Assembly: GCF_037975245.1 (NCBI RefSeq)
Contig: NC_092581.1
Coordinates: 14,413,303 to 14,477,302 of the forward strand
Direction of reading: 5' to 3'
Length of the DNA stretch: 64,000 nucleotides
Source of the DNA: Apostichopus japonicus
Lineage: Eukaryota > Echinodermata > Holothuroidea > Aspidochirotida > Stichopodidae
A program made the position numbers and the translations under genes. Under the pieces are notes generated by a model. That model was not told where the DNA came from. It ran no database searches and worked only from the letters and a program-made list of their open reading frames with translations. This document shows positions 12,701 through 27,500 of the stretch, in pieces; the first letter of the stretch is position 1, and every line of letters begins with the position of its first letter.

Positions 12701-15700
12701 ACTTCACCTGTATTTGACCCCTTCTTTGATACTAAAATTCCCAGTTATATTACTTTCCACTTTTGACTTGCTTCAGAGTTATTTATCAATTTTGGCTGTT
12801 ACTGTATGTACTGTTTGAGATTGCTATTTCTACAGTGCAATACCAGCTAATATACATACATGTAACTGCTATGGGATAAATTGACAATTGCACTTGAAAT
12901 TTGAAGAGTAACTCAACAAGTATTACAATACAAAGCAAGTGGTACACAACAGGAAATGTCAACATTTAAACTAATGGATCTTGAAAAGTGAACTATTTTA
13001 GAGGATTCATTGAGATGCTTGCAGATCAAACAGAAAACCAGAGGGATGGGTGAGGGGGGGGGGTGTGACATGGGAAGGAGGGGTGCAGCAGAGAAGAGAT
13101 GATGGGACAGTGACAAGTTGTCAGTATCAAGTCCCTTGAGTTATTTCCTCAGTGTTTCCTGAGTGTTTAAAGGATCTAAGACCTGTGGAATGGCAATATT
13201 ATATAATACTAGTGAGAGGATTAGGATTTTGCACGTTTTTACTGTTTGACGGCAGTTTATGACCCCAAATGACTGTGCAACTATTTTTGGATGAATCTTT
13301 ATTTCCCCCTCATATATTCTACAATTTCACCATGTCCAGTAAACATTCAGCACCGGACCTTTCAACCACTGTTGACAGATGGACAGACACATGGGCTGCG
13401 ATCATGGGGGGGGACATGTCCCCCCAATATTTTAGGTGGGGGGATATAGTATCTAATATCCCCAAATATTTGGTGTCATAGTTTTTTTGTGGCTATAAAT
13501 AGAAAATATTGCGTGAGATTATTTATCCAAATCATATTTGGCGGTGGCTAAAACTTCATCCAACACATGCTGCATGAGGTAAATGACTCTTCATGGTCGT
13601 TTCTGTGTCCTGTGACCTCATAGCATGTTGTCACTTATTACTATCATAATGTCTGTCCATCTCTTGTGTATGAGTGTAAGTACGCACAATCATATATATG
13701 ATCCACATCAATATTGGATACGCACCTGTTTATATATCCCCCAATATCCCCCAATATTTGAAACAAATCGCCGCCCCTGGACAGACATGCAGACGGACAG
13801 ACCGACAGACAGAGATATTGCCATGACAATAACTATTTGAGCAAAGCAATTCATAACAGAGTAGATGACAGTATGGCTAGACACTGAATCGATTGTGAAA
13901 CAGCAAGATTACTGCCGGTTGGTCATTTTTAACTACGTTAAAAGTAACTTGATACTGAAATATAATGGTGTCATTATTACGCAAAGAACTTATAATATCT
14001 TACCTTGTGTACCACCTTTATCTGTAAATTCTTCTAAATTAAAGATGGTGGACCTCGTTGCCAAATACCTCAAAAAGCTCTGCATTTAAGAAAGAGAAAT
14101 ATGAAGAGAATATTGTAGAAACTCGAGGAGATTGCTTGGTTAATGAGAAAGCTAAGGGGCTTACAAGAGGGATTCCTTGCCACTTTTCATATGAGCATAT
14201 TTAAAGTAACACTGCTGACAAGTTTAAATCATTGTTGACTTTAAGTAATAAGCAAGGTTATTACACTCATGTGGACTTCGGTTAGACTCAAATGACCTTT
14301 GACCTCCGCAGAAAATGAAAGTATCATTGTAGAGCTAGAAAGGTACATGTACATACCACATGGGAATTACCTTTAAGATATACTTTTGAAGTTATATAAC
14401 AATGTGATAAGCGTTTGAAGTCGGGTGGCTTCAAGTGACCCTTCTCAAGTATGATGTTGGTATGAGGTCCAAGAAGTCACACTGCATATTACTTGTGTTA
14501 CTGTATACAGAGTCAAGGAGAGAGTGAAAGGAATAGCTGAATGCAACTCTACAATTCCACTTTCCCTATCAAAAAAGTACTGTTTATTAACATGTAGGAA
14601 CTTCTAGGAAAGTGGCTCCATACTGTACCTCTCAATCACTCCTACTCCCAAAGCAATGAGTCTGTCTTATTATTGACTGTCTTTCCTACTACTATATACT
14701 TAAAACATTAATATTGGATATAATACCTTTAACCCATATGTACACTACTTGATTGCAAAGACACTACTGTCCCTCCTCCTCCCACTTCCCCTCTCCCTCC
14801 CACTTCCCCTCTCCCTCCCACTTCCCCTCTCCCTCCCACTTCCCCTCTCCCTCCCACTTCTTCTCTACCTCCCTTGCCATCTCTCCCCTTCCCCTCTTCC
14901 TCTCCTTCCGCCCAATTCCCCTCTACCTCCCCTTCCCCTCTACCTCCCACTTCCCCTCTACCTCCCCTTCCCCTCTCTCTCCCCTTCTCCTCTACCTCCC
15001 CTTCCCCTCTCCCTCCTACTTCTTCTGTACCTCCCTTGCCATCTCCCCCTTCCCCTCTTCCTCTCCTTCCGCCCAATTCCCCTCTACCTCCCCTTCCCCT
15101 CTACCTCCCACTTCCCCTCTACCTCCCACTTCCCCTCTACCTCCCACTTCCCCTCTACCTCCCCTTCCCCTCTCTCTCCCCTTCTCCTCTACCTCCCCTT
15201 CCCCTCTCCCTCCCCTTCCCCTCTCTCTCCCCTTCTCCTCTACCTCCCCTTCCCTCTCCCTCCTACTTCTTCTGTACCTCCCTTGCCATCTCCCCCTTCC
15301 CCTCTTCCTCTCCTTCCGCCCAATTCCCCTCTACCTCCCCTTCCCCTCTCTCTCCCCTTCCCCTCTCCCTCCCACTTCCCCTCTACCTCCCACTTCCCCT
15401 CTACCTCCCCTTCCCCTCTCTCTCCCCTTCTCCTCTACCTCCCCTTCCCCTCTCTCTCCCCTTCTCCTCCAGCTCCCCTTCCCCTCTCCCTCCTACTTCT
15501 TCTGTACCTCCCTTGCCATCTCCCCCTTTCCCCTCTTCCTCTCCTTCCACCCAATTCCCCTCTACCTCCCCTTCCCCTCTCTCTCCCCTTCTCCTCTACT
15601 TCCCCTTCCCCTCTCCCTCCCACTTCCCCTCTACCTCCCACTTCCCCTCTACCTCCTCCCCTTCCCCTCTCTCTCCCCTTCTCCTCTACCTCCCCTTCCC

Positions 15701-18508
15701 CTCTCTCTCCCCTTCCTCCTTCCTCCTTCCCTCCTTTCATAATCCTTACTACAGCAATATTGCAGATGAACATGAAACTTACAAATATTGGGTCATTATG
15801 TAAATCAATAATTAACCAGGGGATTCTCCATTCTCCACCCTCCCTGTACCTCGCATCATCTTCTCATGCTCCCTCCCTCCCCACTCCTTCCAAAGTACAA
15901 TACAATATATAAGTTACTACCTGAAGTTAACACACGCTGGGTGTAATGATGCCTCTGCAAAACACTGTGTGTACACTACTTTATAGGGAGTAAAGTACTG
16001 TGTACAAAGTACAGGACGGTAGCCTCAAAGGGAACTCATTATCATTCTGAGTATGTATACAGTACTTTAAACTCAAAACAATTTAGCAAACAGAGGCACC
16101 AATATGCCAGTCAATTAAATGAATATTTATGCTTTGTCAGCAATCTAATTGTGACTGTAATCCTGTTATCATGGGATTCCATTACGGTACAGTATAATAC
16201 AGAAGCGAACAGTAACACATTGAGTCATCAGATACTTAACCGCAGAATCAAGAGGGTGCCAGACATTGACCACAAAAAAAAAAAATCCTGCATATTGTAA
16301 ACAGCATATTTTTTACTTTAAGGTAACATTGTTCTCCATTATGTGCATCAAACCTCTATATAACAATTGATACAAACAAAATTACTCAGAAATTGTCAAG
16401 CTTTATTTCAAGGACAATATTCTGCTGATAATAACGTTCATAGTGTCAACATATCTGCGGAATTTGCTGTTCTTGATTTTGCATTTAAACTACAAGTGTG
16501 GGATTTGAATGTATACTTGAGTGGGTGGATGAGGGGGCTGCAAACTATAGTATGCAATTATGTCTTGTTACTGTATGGTATTATAAACAGCTGAATAATA
16601 TATATTACTGGCACTGCGTAAGTTCTAGAGCATTAGAGTACCAGTAGTAATCTGTGTGTGTGCTAAGGGGTGTACAGTGCTAAAACAGTTACCACTTCAC
16701 TTTAGTCATGGTAGAGCAAGAGTGCCTGATGAAGTGAGAAGACAGGTAAGCAGGAAAGCAATGTAAATTGATAAAATTCCTAGATATCTGGCATAAAGAT
16801 TATCAAAGTCCGAGCAAAGTATATACTGTATACAGTGTTCTTGAAAACTGAAAATGTTACCAATTGATCTTTTTAAAGCTAGGGGTAGACAGAAATTTAT
16901 GTTGAATGGAAAGACACACAGAAAAAGGAGAAGGTTCAGTAAATTCTGAAAACATGCAAGATTCTCAAAATTCAAGAGACAGGTCTAAATACATCTTTCA
17001 GCTGAGAGCATGTAAAATGGTCCTACTAACAGACTCAATTGATGTATGGTAGTGTACAGGTAAATTTGCGTGTCCCCTAAATTCCTGTATAGTGTAATAC
17101 ATGTGTAGTGGCAGTGAACGACACTGAAAGAAAAAGTCATATTGTAACCACTTTTTCAATTGCAATATTAATCTACAAAGCCTAAAGTAATGGAAACAGC
17201 CAAAATTGCTGCAGTGAAACAAGGAAACATCATTTTTATATTTTTAGACACTTTTGGCGGCTAATGCCACCAGTTTAGCAGAATTATACTGTAAACTTCA
17301 GCGCATTCATGAAAGTAAGCAGAATTTTTCCTTGCCTCAAGGAGTTTGACTACCAACCTACACAAGTATTATTCTTTCTGTTTCTGGTGGAATCTGGTCA
17401 ACTCATTAACAAAATCACATTGCTGAAGGATAAAAGTACACCACTGAGCAAAATCAGAAAAATTGTCATCACCCCTTATCCTTTAAAAGAACATTAATGC
17501 CCTTCATATCACAAATTTACCGTATACCATCACACCACTGATCCAGCTGGATGTGTAAGACCGTAAGTACTTCCACCATGGAAGTACATTATACAGCACT
17601 TCCATGTTTCGATCAAACCATTTGCAAACCGAATGGATTAACTCTTAGGTGGATGCTATCCCTGGGGCTGCCAATTCTCACTCTATTACAGTAATAATAA
17701 ACGATAATATCTATTGCTCTCATCTTTAAACAAAACACTTCAAACCAGGAGTCGTACTTCCCAGGGAAATCTACCCAGCGAAAGATTGTTTACTATGTAC
17801 AACACACTTGTGCCAGGCGGTAACAGTCAACAGCTGTAAGCTTTCCTGTGGCACTATACTGTCAGGTCACAAAACCCTGCGACTGGCAACACAAGAAAGC
17901 CACAGCCATCGGCAATATTCTTGGCTGAAATATTTATTGTGGAATAAAAGAGTTCAAATTCCGGTTCTTTAACAGAATACATTCCTCTTGGAGATATACA
18001 CATGTATAAAATGTTTGCTGAAAAATAAGTTGAAATCATAGCTTTTGCAGACTCAAATCTCCTTTTCATTTCTTAAGTGGCATTCCTGAAGATTGATAAT
18101 CTGGGCTTACTTTGATGGGTACAATTTGTCATCATGAATTTTATTAAAAACTGAAATATTCGGGTTTTGAACTGTATCTCATTTGCATAATTTGTTTGTA
18201 CGATCATCTTGAAGTGGTACAAAGTTCAAAGCAAGAAAATCTATGACATTGACATGGCAACCACGCCAAAAACAAAACAAAAACAAACAAACAAAGAAAA
18301 ACAAAGAAGCCCTAAATCTAAGATGGGAATGCAGACCTTTTCATTGTTCAAGATTTTGCCAACTTTCGAATTTTATTGGTCATTTGTCACTGATTATGCA
18401 AAATTTCAACACTATTGCTTATTATTTTTGTACTAAAGTAATCTTTTCTTTCTACAGTACATCAATTTTACTTTCATTGTGTGTGTACTGTTTTTTAATG
18501 AAGGCATA

Positions 18509-18548
<40 letters not shown>

Positions 18549-21500
18549 AGCTGACATTTACCTGTCATCACATATATTGTACTGTATTATATATCCTTAC
18601 ACAAGGTCCTGATCAAGATCATACTGTATATGTATGCAAAACACTACTGAAGAAAATAAAATTTCAAAAAAATAAATTAAAGAAAAAGTTAAAGGCGATG
18701 TATAACAGTTGCGTCAGTTTTATGAAAACTACCCCACCCAAACCCATTTTGACCTGTGGAATATGACTGATCAAAATATGATCTGATTTCAGACGTAATA
18801 CATCCTTCCAGGCTGTACATGATTTATATACTGTTATTCACTTTCAGTACTGTTATTCATATTACAGTCCTCCAGAACACTTTGCATTGTTTTAACTCAG
18901 ACACACCCAACTTACCCTGACAATGAACTTTGAACACAGGCCTGGAGACCGTTCAGATATAAATCATCACATACTGACTGCCATTGAACCATATTATGTT
19001 TATCTTCCAAATCTGTGACTTGTCAAAATGTGATTTAAATATGTTGCCTGTGTTTCAAAACGTGTGTGCTTACAGTAGTACTACAAGGTAATCCAGCAAT
19101 TTATCCATGTGTGTCCACTCATCTCATGGCAAGTAATAGTGCTGGATCTTTAAAAAGAATGGTGAGCGTTCACTGTATTTATATTTGTTTCTTGTCTACA
19201 GTGCTGTACACTTCCAGGTGACGACGATATGGATCCATTGGTACAATTACTCCCCAAAAACTGACCGGTTTTGGTTTTTAGGAAGGATGATACTTACCTG
19301 TCTCCCTTACCTATGCACACTAATATCTACCTTAGCCTATTAACTGGTAACATTCTTGCACTGCGCCCCCAATGACCCCGTCTAAGGTCACTGACCTCCT
19401 CCTTTCGAATCTACCATTCAGAGGCCTATGAGTGTTTGGGAGTGCAGTGAATGTTACCATTTATTAGGCTAAGGTACTGTAGATAGGTGTGCATTATAGG
19501 CACTTGGGAGACAGGTAAGTGAGGAGTGACGTAAATCTTTATATTTCTAACCACTGCAGTCTTTGTTCACCTCAGTGCTTAACACAGTGGTAGTTCATGA
19601 TCAGAAATGTTTTTAACAAGAAGCTTAGCGCTGTCAGTATAGTGCAACAGATCTGCGCCTTCCTCCAATAGGAAACAATTGAAAGAATTGGATATATTAC
19701 ATGACTGCAACGAGACATTCTTCAAGTTCTCTACAGAAACTAATTCTTTTGCAAAGAATGAACAAATTCTGAATACTGTAAAGACACATTATATCCAAGA
19801 CTATCGACGACTACCTGGGATTTGCATAGAAAATATGAGCTGACATGTTTTGAATGATCCTTTTATACTTACTGTACCAGTTTGTACTTTAAAAGTATAT
19901 TATATTCAAACAGTGGTAGGATTACAGCAAAATATGGTAAATCCAGACCCTTTACCGTGCAATGTTACTGTACTGCATATATGTCACATAACAAAGCAAA
20001 CCGCAGTCATAATACTGTAGTAATTACTGACCATCTTATTAAATAGGAAACTGCATGTGCAGCAATTTCTTGGAAACTGGAACTGTTTAGATATTGTTTA
20101 CACAACCTCTAGTCCAAACATGTTCAAAACGTCCTTGTTTTTATTGCAAAGATATAAAGCTGCAGAGCTAAAAAGAAAAGGAAAAAAAAACTGACCGGTG
20201 ATTCTTTTCCAAATATACATGGGGCACACTTATTATGAGGCAAGTTAAAGCAGGGGTACATGAGAGCAAATCTAATATCTTGAACATGTTTTTTAAAACT
20301 ACATACTTTTATACTACAGGGTAAAATGGTATTTAGACTTTTTTCTTTACCTTAATCTGTGCCCTCATATTCAATAAGCTTTCTCTTCTAAAGTTACAAT
20401 CCTGGTAGTCCCTGGATTCAAAGACCTTTTGGAAATATCAAGTGCTGTAATATCAGGTTACACCAAGTGTAAGGAACCAAGTATCTTAAGAATGGAATCA
20501 GTTTCACAATTTGTGTGGATACAGCATCTAGGGTACAGTGAACATTGTGTAAAACTAACTACAAAACTTGCTTCAAAGTTAATCAGCAAATCCGGAGTTC
20601 ACTCACCTTCTGGCTGAAATTTGCCTTGAAAACCTGCCTTTTGGTGCCATCAATCTAAACATTACATTTTACTGAATTTTCCTTAGCACTACTCAAGTTT
20701 TGGGGCCAAACAGAATTAATGCAGCACAACATTTGACAACTAAAAAGTACTGTAGATCTCAATTTTGACCATGAAAGCTTGGCCTGAAGAAGTTACATGT
20801 CTGCCAAACTTGAATGTAGCAGACAATTGAAAAGATTTCGCTCACGAAAATGTAATGTTTCTTCCTGGCTGGTAGATTTGGAAGGAGGATTTAGGGGGCG
20901 GTGCCTAGGGAGCGAGGGCGCAGTGGTAAAGTATTCCAAATGTGTAGTCAAGTAGATGGGAAAGGGCAACAGTGAGTGGGAGACAGGTAAGAGAGGAGCG
21001 AAGTAAATGCAAGTGATCTCTTTGCTTGCTACCTATATAAAAACTCATCTTGAGAAATCGAAAGTGTGCAATAGTAATTTCAAAATAGTTCGTATGGCAG
21101 TAACAGATAGATTTGTGTCTAAATACAGTGAGGTCTGAGGAGGATTTAAGTAACTAACACCATTACTTCATATTGGCAAAAATGGTCATGGAGTAATCCT
21201 TCTAAAAATACATCGAGTATATTAACTGGATGTACTCAGGATTTCAAAGTTAACCATCTTCCACCAGAGTCTGTGTATCCAATTGTAGATCAAATACAGA
21301 CTTAGATCTGTATATTCCATGTATTGATGATGTGAATCCTGCAATGTAGTACGTCAGTATATCGTCGTAGCAACTGAAGCAGCAAATGCTGCAGAAATCT
21401 CACTACTTTGCACAGTGAAAGGTTTCTTCCGGTGGCTGAAATATATTGCTAAATAACAACCAGAAAGCCAATCAGCTTAAGTGATTTCCTTGTCAAGTTT

Positions 21501-24500
21501 CATATGAGAACATTAAATGTAACTACAGAGCAGTTTCTTGATGAATCCACATACCAAGTAACAAGGGCATTCATGTTGGAGTTATTCTATATAAAGAATG
21601 TTTCAGACTGACCTTTGTCAACCTCAAATAAAATTTTACCAAAACAAAACAATGGTTGTTCTGAAGAGAGTGGACCCACATATGAGCTATCAACATTATT
21701 CAAGCTTTACTGTTGTTATTGAGTGAACAAAGTTTCAGAGTTTGCCCTATGTTGACTACAAGTGACCTTTGACCTCAACCATATTACATGGGGTCCTTGT
21801 TGTTACCCAGGGTGATTGACACACTAGGTTTGAAACTCACTCTTCACTTTCTGAGATATCTATTTTACAAGGTTTCAAGCTTTGTTGACCACAAATGACC
21901 CTTGACATCCACTAATTTCAATCGGGTTCTTGTACTCAAGTGGATCCACATACCAAGTTAAGTTCATCCAAGCTTCATTTATTGCATTTTTGTGTTTACA
22001 AGGTTTTCAGACTCAGTATTTACAATAATATTATTTTGGTACATGAATATATATATTCCATATTGAAGTTCATCATCATGTTTCTTCATAGGAAAGAACC
22101 CGTCGAAGCCCTCTACTACGCAAGTTATAATGGCTATGTACAATTGTCATTGGTTTGATTTTAACATGTCGTATGCCAGCATCGACGAATTCGGCAGATG
22201 ACAGTCCTGACCATGAAATAATATTGTCGACCCATCGAAGACGAGGTCTGCCAGGGCCCCGACGAGTACCGGAAGTGGTGGATCCTTAAATGGAGTCCGT
22301 TAAATAAATTCAAGTAAAGTAATCCCAAGGTAGCCAAAAACATACTGTAAGCTATTTCAGAACTATTTGATAATTTGGATGGTAGAATGAGTAGGGCCGT
22401 AGTCCGAAATGGGCTGTTCACCATGAAAGGGTGGTGCTAAAAGGTTAAAAGATGCACTAAACAAGGCAAAAACACAAAAATACACACTTGTTGTGAGGAG
22501 ACAGGGAAGTTAGGAAGTGAAGTAAATGTTTTGCAAACAACATGAAATTGATGATGATAGCTAGTGCTTTTTTAACACCACACAGGAGAAACAATTAGTT
22601 TTATCACTGTCAGGGTACCCAACATTGGGGTGAGGGGGTGGGGAGGGAGGGATAGTGGGGACTGACCCCTGATTAATGGTCACAGCTATTGTTATACAGT
22701 GGCAATTTCAAGACCACTGAATATGGATATATGACAAGCTGATCAGGAAGAACTCTAAAAATGTTGCTGACAGCCCCACAGGTTATATCTGATTAGCAAT
22801 TGGTTAACAAATCTTTTGTCGTCAGAGACTACCTGTACCCAGCACTGGACAATGAGCCCTTTGAAAATCCTTCATTTTCAGGGAATAATTTTATCTGGTA
22901 TTGCATCACAAAATGCTATGTAAAATGGTCAAATTTCTATAAATACACGTCTAAAGACATATTTATTATTTTGACACAGGAACCATACTATTTTATAACA
23001 TACAAATTTCAGAGTATGCAAAGTTGCTGGCACACAAAACTTGAACACTAAATTATAATAATTCCCTGATTTCCTCTCTGATTTAAGGTTTCAATATTTA
23101 CCAGCATTTTCTTCCCCCCTTCATTCACAACATTTGGTTCATATTGCATTTTAAAGCCTAAATTGTAACTTTCTATAAAGTATCCACAGACCACAACACT
23201 GTAAGGGTTCATTTACAGTACAAACATGTCTGGACAAGTCCTACTAAATGGAAACATCCCATGTTATTTCAATGCAGATTGTTGTACATTACGATGCAGT
23301 ATATATTGGACTCTAAAAGGAATTCCTGCCCGTTAATTATTTTCTTCGTCCTATACACTGTACGGATACTCTGCCAAGCACGCAGTAATATTGCACTCCA
23401 TGGTAGTAGTGTAGATTGAATCAGGTGATTGACAAGGGTCCAGAATTTTCAAAGGAATTTTGCTTTCGTCTGTACAGTATCCAGTAACAAGCACTAATTA
23501 TGACACCTTTAAATCTTCCATGTTTGTGCACATTTTTTTTTTTTTTTTTTTTTTTTTTTGGGAGGGGGAGGTTCCAGGTACCTACCTAACAGTACCTGCA
23601 GAACTTTTGGGTTCAATAATGCATGATGTACCATGACATTTGCTTAATGATGTAGAAATGGGTTAGAAATGAGACCTGTAGAAATGGTGTGATGAATCGA
23701 TCAAAAATAATTTTAACTTACTGGTCTGAGTACTTACAACTAATGATACTTACCAGCCTCAATCACCCTCCCATCTACCTAGCCTACAACTAATAACATT
23801 ATTTTATCTACCTAGCTTACAACTGATAACATTATATTTTACTGTATTGCATGCCCCCCCCATGCCCCCTTCCTCCACCTCTCCCACAGTTAATAAACCT
23901 GTAAGAGAGGAATGAGATAAATATGAATAAAATCTTTTGTTTTAATGACTTACTTCATTTCCATATACCATAAGGTGATGACATGTAACAAGTGTCTTGA
24001 AAGAGACTACCCAGTTGGCATTGAGAGACCTGTCTATGATCATGTCGGCCAGCTCTGGAATGTTGATGTGCTCGGTGTTTGTGCATTGTAGCAAATCTAC
24101 ATTGAAAGAAGACATGAGAAACTCAACGTTAACGGCACTGGCTCACTCACATTTTGCTTAGAAAAGCATTCCTTTTCGTCTTTAGAAAAGCATACATCTT
24201 CGTCTTTAGAAAAGCATTCATCTTCAAGATTGCTAACTGTTTTATTGCAATAATTTACATTGATACAAGACTGGCATTATATTTAACTTAAAACCATTTA
24301 TCCCCTTTCAAACTTTAATCGCCCTTCTCTGACACCCCACCTCTTTGGCCCCTGCTCCCTCCCCCCCCCCCACCCACAAATTATACCAAGGCATGGTGCT
24401 TCTAGATAAATTAATACAATCAGTTTCCATTGACATATGTATCCTCAACAAATGGTGTTACTGACTCTTTCTTCATATTAAAGCTCTGATTAAAGCGAAA

Positions 24501-27500
24501 CCAACTCACATCATTATAAATAAACATACATCACTGTGCTATTTAAGCTTGCATTAATGAGTGTCCCTGATCAGTGCAGTTTACATCAATGTATCCTCAA
24601 TAATAAGAGCTACTGTATACTAAAGCACAGAGTGAAACATCTATCTTTTCTGTGTTACCCTGTATTTCAGTCGTCAAACAAACCACATAGTACAGTAGCT
24701 TTTCCAGCTGTCCATGTACTGTATCTTTCTTTATGTTAAAAACTGAGCATTTGTAAAAGGACTAATTAATTGCCAACAGCTGCTTGTGACTGCAAGATTT
24801 AGGCTTTAAAAGCTGCAACATCAAGGGATGACTTTAAGGCACACAATTAATTTAATTTAAAAATCGCTGCTATCACTACAGATATACTGTACAGGTAAGG
24901 CTGCAAAATGTCCTCAAATGACATGTTTACAGGGTAGCACAAATTAGTCAACTTGGCAAATGGTGTTGAGTGTCATTCAAGGATGTTCCTTTGTTAATGT
25001 GAATATATATATATAAAGAACTTGTCATTTGTTGAGTTATATTAGAATTTATAGAACAATAGATTAACATTCAGGCCTGCACTGAGGAGCCAACACAGAC
25101 ATCATCAGTTTAGCTTTAAAGGAGCATTCCAGCCTATATATTAAAGGTAAATATCTTACAAATCACAGCTGTAGAATCATAACCATCACTTCATGTTTTA
25201 GTGTTGTCTTGGACTATAACTTATCAAGACTAAATATCTGCCCCAAATTCATCCTTCAACCCATGTCCCAATGAGAACACCAGCCAGTGACATGAATTAC
25301 TGAGCTGACAAAATTAAATAACACCTCTGCTACAAGTGTCCATAGCCTCTCAATTGTAACTGTGATTTCTTACTGTATAGTAGTCCACAACATCTAACCT
25401 CCACTGCTCATGTTTATGAAAAAGTGAAGACGTACTGTTTCATCCGCGGGCCTACGAAGCTTAAGCCATTTTTCATCGTTTCTCAGAAAACAATTTTGAA
25501 AAGTACAATGACAGATCAATATGTACATACCAAACAACATACACAGTCGGAATATCATACTGAATTTCCCACGAACATGTTTGCTACTGTCGTACTGATG
25601 ACTTCCTGTTATTGATCAAATAGCGAATGAACAAGCACTCCTGATACATGTGTCTACTTTACAATGGACAGAAAAGTCAATTACACTCTTCTGATGTTTT
25701 CTACTTTAACTCTCACCTTTCTACTTTAACACATACCTGCTTTCACTTTCTCCTTTTTGTTTACCCTTCAATATTTACTATTTTTATTTTGTTATTGCGT
25801 GATTCCTGGTGAAAGCCTTGTGAATGTTGAAAACATTCAATGCAAAACTGAAGCCTTCAGTTTCTCATGACTGCTGATAGTTGACTCAGTTTTTGCAAGG
25901 TTTCTTTATACCCTGCCATCAGATTGCATAAAATTTTCAATTCAAAACTGAAGCCTTCAGTTTCTCATGACAGCTTACATTTGACTCAGTTTTTGCAAGG
26001 TTTCTTTATACCCTGCCATCAGATTGCATAAAAATTTCAATGCAAAACTGAAGCCTTCAGTTTCTCATGACAGCTAACATTTGACTCACAGTTTTTGCAA
26101 GGTTATTAACCCTGCCATCAGATTGCATAAAACTTTTCAATTCAAAACTGAAGCCTTCAGTTTCTCATGACTGCTGATATTTTGACTCAGTTTTTGCAAG
26201 GTTTCTGTATACCCTGCCATCAGATTGCATAAAACTTTCAATTCAAAACTGAAGCCTTCAGTTTCTTGCGACTGCTGATTATTTGACTCAGTTGTTGCAA
26301 GGTTTCTTTATACACTGCCATCAGATTGCATGAAAATTTCAATTTGAAACTGAAGCCTTCAGTTTCTTGTGACTGCTAACATTTGACTCACAGTTTTCGC
26401 AAGATTGCATTAAAATTTCAATGCAAAACTGAAGCCTTCAGTTTCTCATGACAGCTTATATTTGAATCAGCTTTTGTAAGGTTTCTTTATACCCTGTCAT
26501 CAGACTGCATAATAATTTCAATGCAAAACTGAAGCCTTCAGTTTTTCATGACTGCTGACATGTGACTCACAGTTTTTCCTCCATAGTGATCTAGTGTTTG
26601 CCTTGATTGCATTGCTACCATAAAGCATAGAACTGCAATCCTCCTCCTCTAAGACTAAGACAGGCCAAGTTCAATTTTCTCATTCTTCTGATAGGGTTAG
26701 ATAATCACAGACCATCAATCTTCCTGCCTGCTTTAGATTCCTAATGTACTAAAGTGATAGCAGGAAATGCCCTTGAGAGAAGCAGCACAATTTCAAGTCA
26801 ATAAAGTAACTTGACGAGAGAATAGTTAATGTCTCTTCTAAGCGAACACCTACTGTAGCCTGCAATGATACACACTATACGGCTATAAAGAAGCTGCTGC
26901 ATTTTGGCTTTACATATAGCTGTCCCGCAATGAGATAAATTTAGTTTACTTTACACAATACATACCCTTCAAATATAACAATTAAGGAGACCTGTATGTA
27001 TGGTTGTTCCTTTGACAGCTCCAAAGTTAGGGAATTATTGACTGTTTATGAAACAGATGCCAGCAATTGTTGGAATCTGCAAACTTAATATCATGTATTA
27101 TGCCTTATTTTATGTTTTAAATTGATAGCAGGAAATGCTCTTGACAGAAGCATGACTTTCAAGAAAGAGAAACGATCTCGATGAGAGATGTGAACACCAA
27201 CAGTAGCTGGCAACTTGGACTTGATACATACAACATAGAGAATTGAATTTGTTGGCATTGTAACTTACCCACATTCATCATTGTGCCCAGCAATGTGATA
27301 TTTTTAGTTTGTTGCACCCTACTGAACCTGTACATGTGATATACAATAGTGCTGATAGTCGACTTCTTTTGTAGTTGATGAAATACATTACTGTACATTT
27401 GATCATCTAAGGCCAAACATTCTAGGCTAGGCTTTAGTGTTGTTTTTAATAGGTAAGGCTATTTTTCAAGCAGATTATGTGTAGCGCTAGCTTGTAGTCG

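Larger units (their letters stand above)
14080..23953. other. PICALM intron 2
   Basis: A 9.9-kb intron with no recognised exon. It contains the polypyrimidine block, an ATT microsatellite, the fold-back repeat at 19291-19521, further copies of that family at 16736-16768, 20978-21008, 22496-22527 and 23892-23923, DR1-bearing repeats at 14262-14430 and 21596-22030, and a LINE fragment. The stretches between these show nothing recognisable. Confidence 0.6.

Noticed and set aside
14749-15912. Long Pro/Ser/Leu-rich plus-strand frames (up to 387 codons) and Gly/Glu/Arg minus-strand frames
   Set aside because: They lie entirely in the C/T-only repeat, are open in several frames at once, and have no start context or domain.
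17567-17587. Hairpin GTACTTCCA-CCA-TGGAAGTAC as a possible microRNA precursor
   Set aside because: The stem is only nine pairs with a three-base loop, far too short for a microRNA hairpin.
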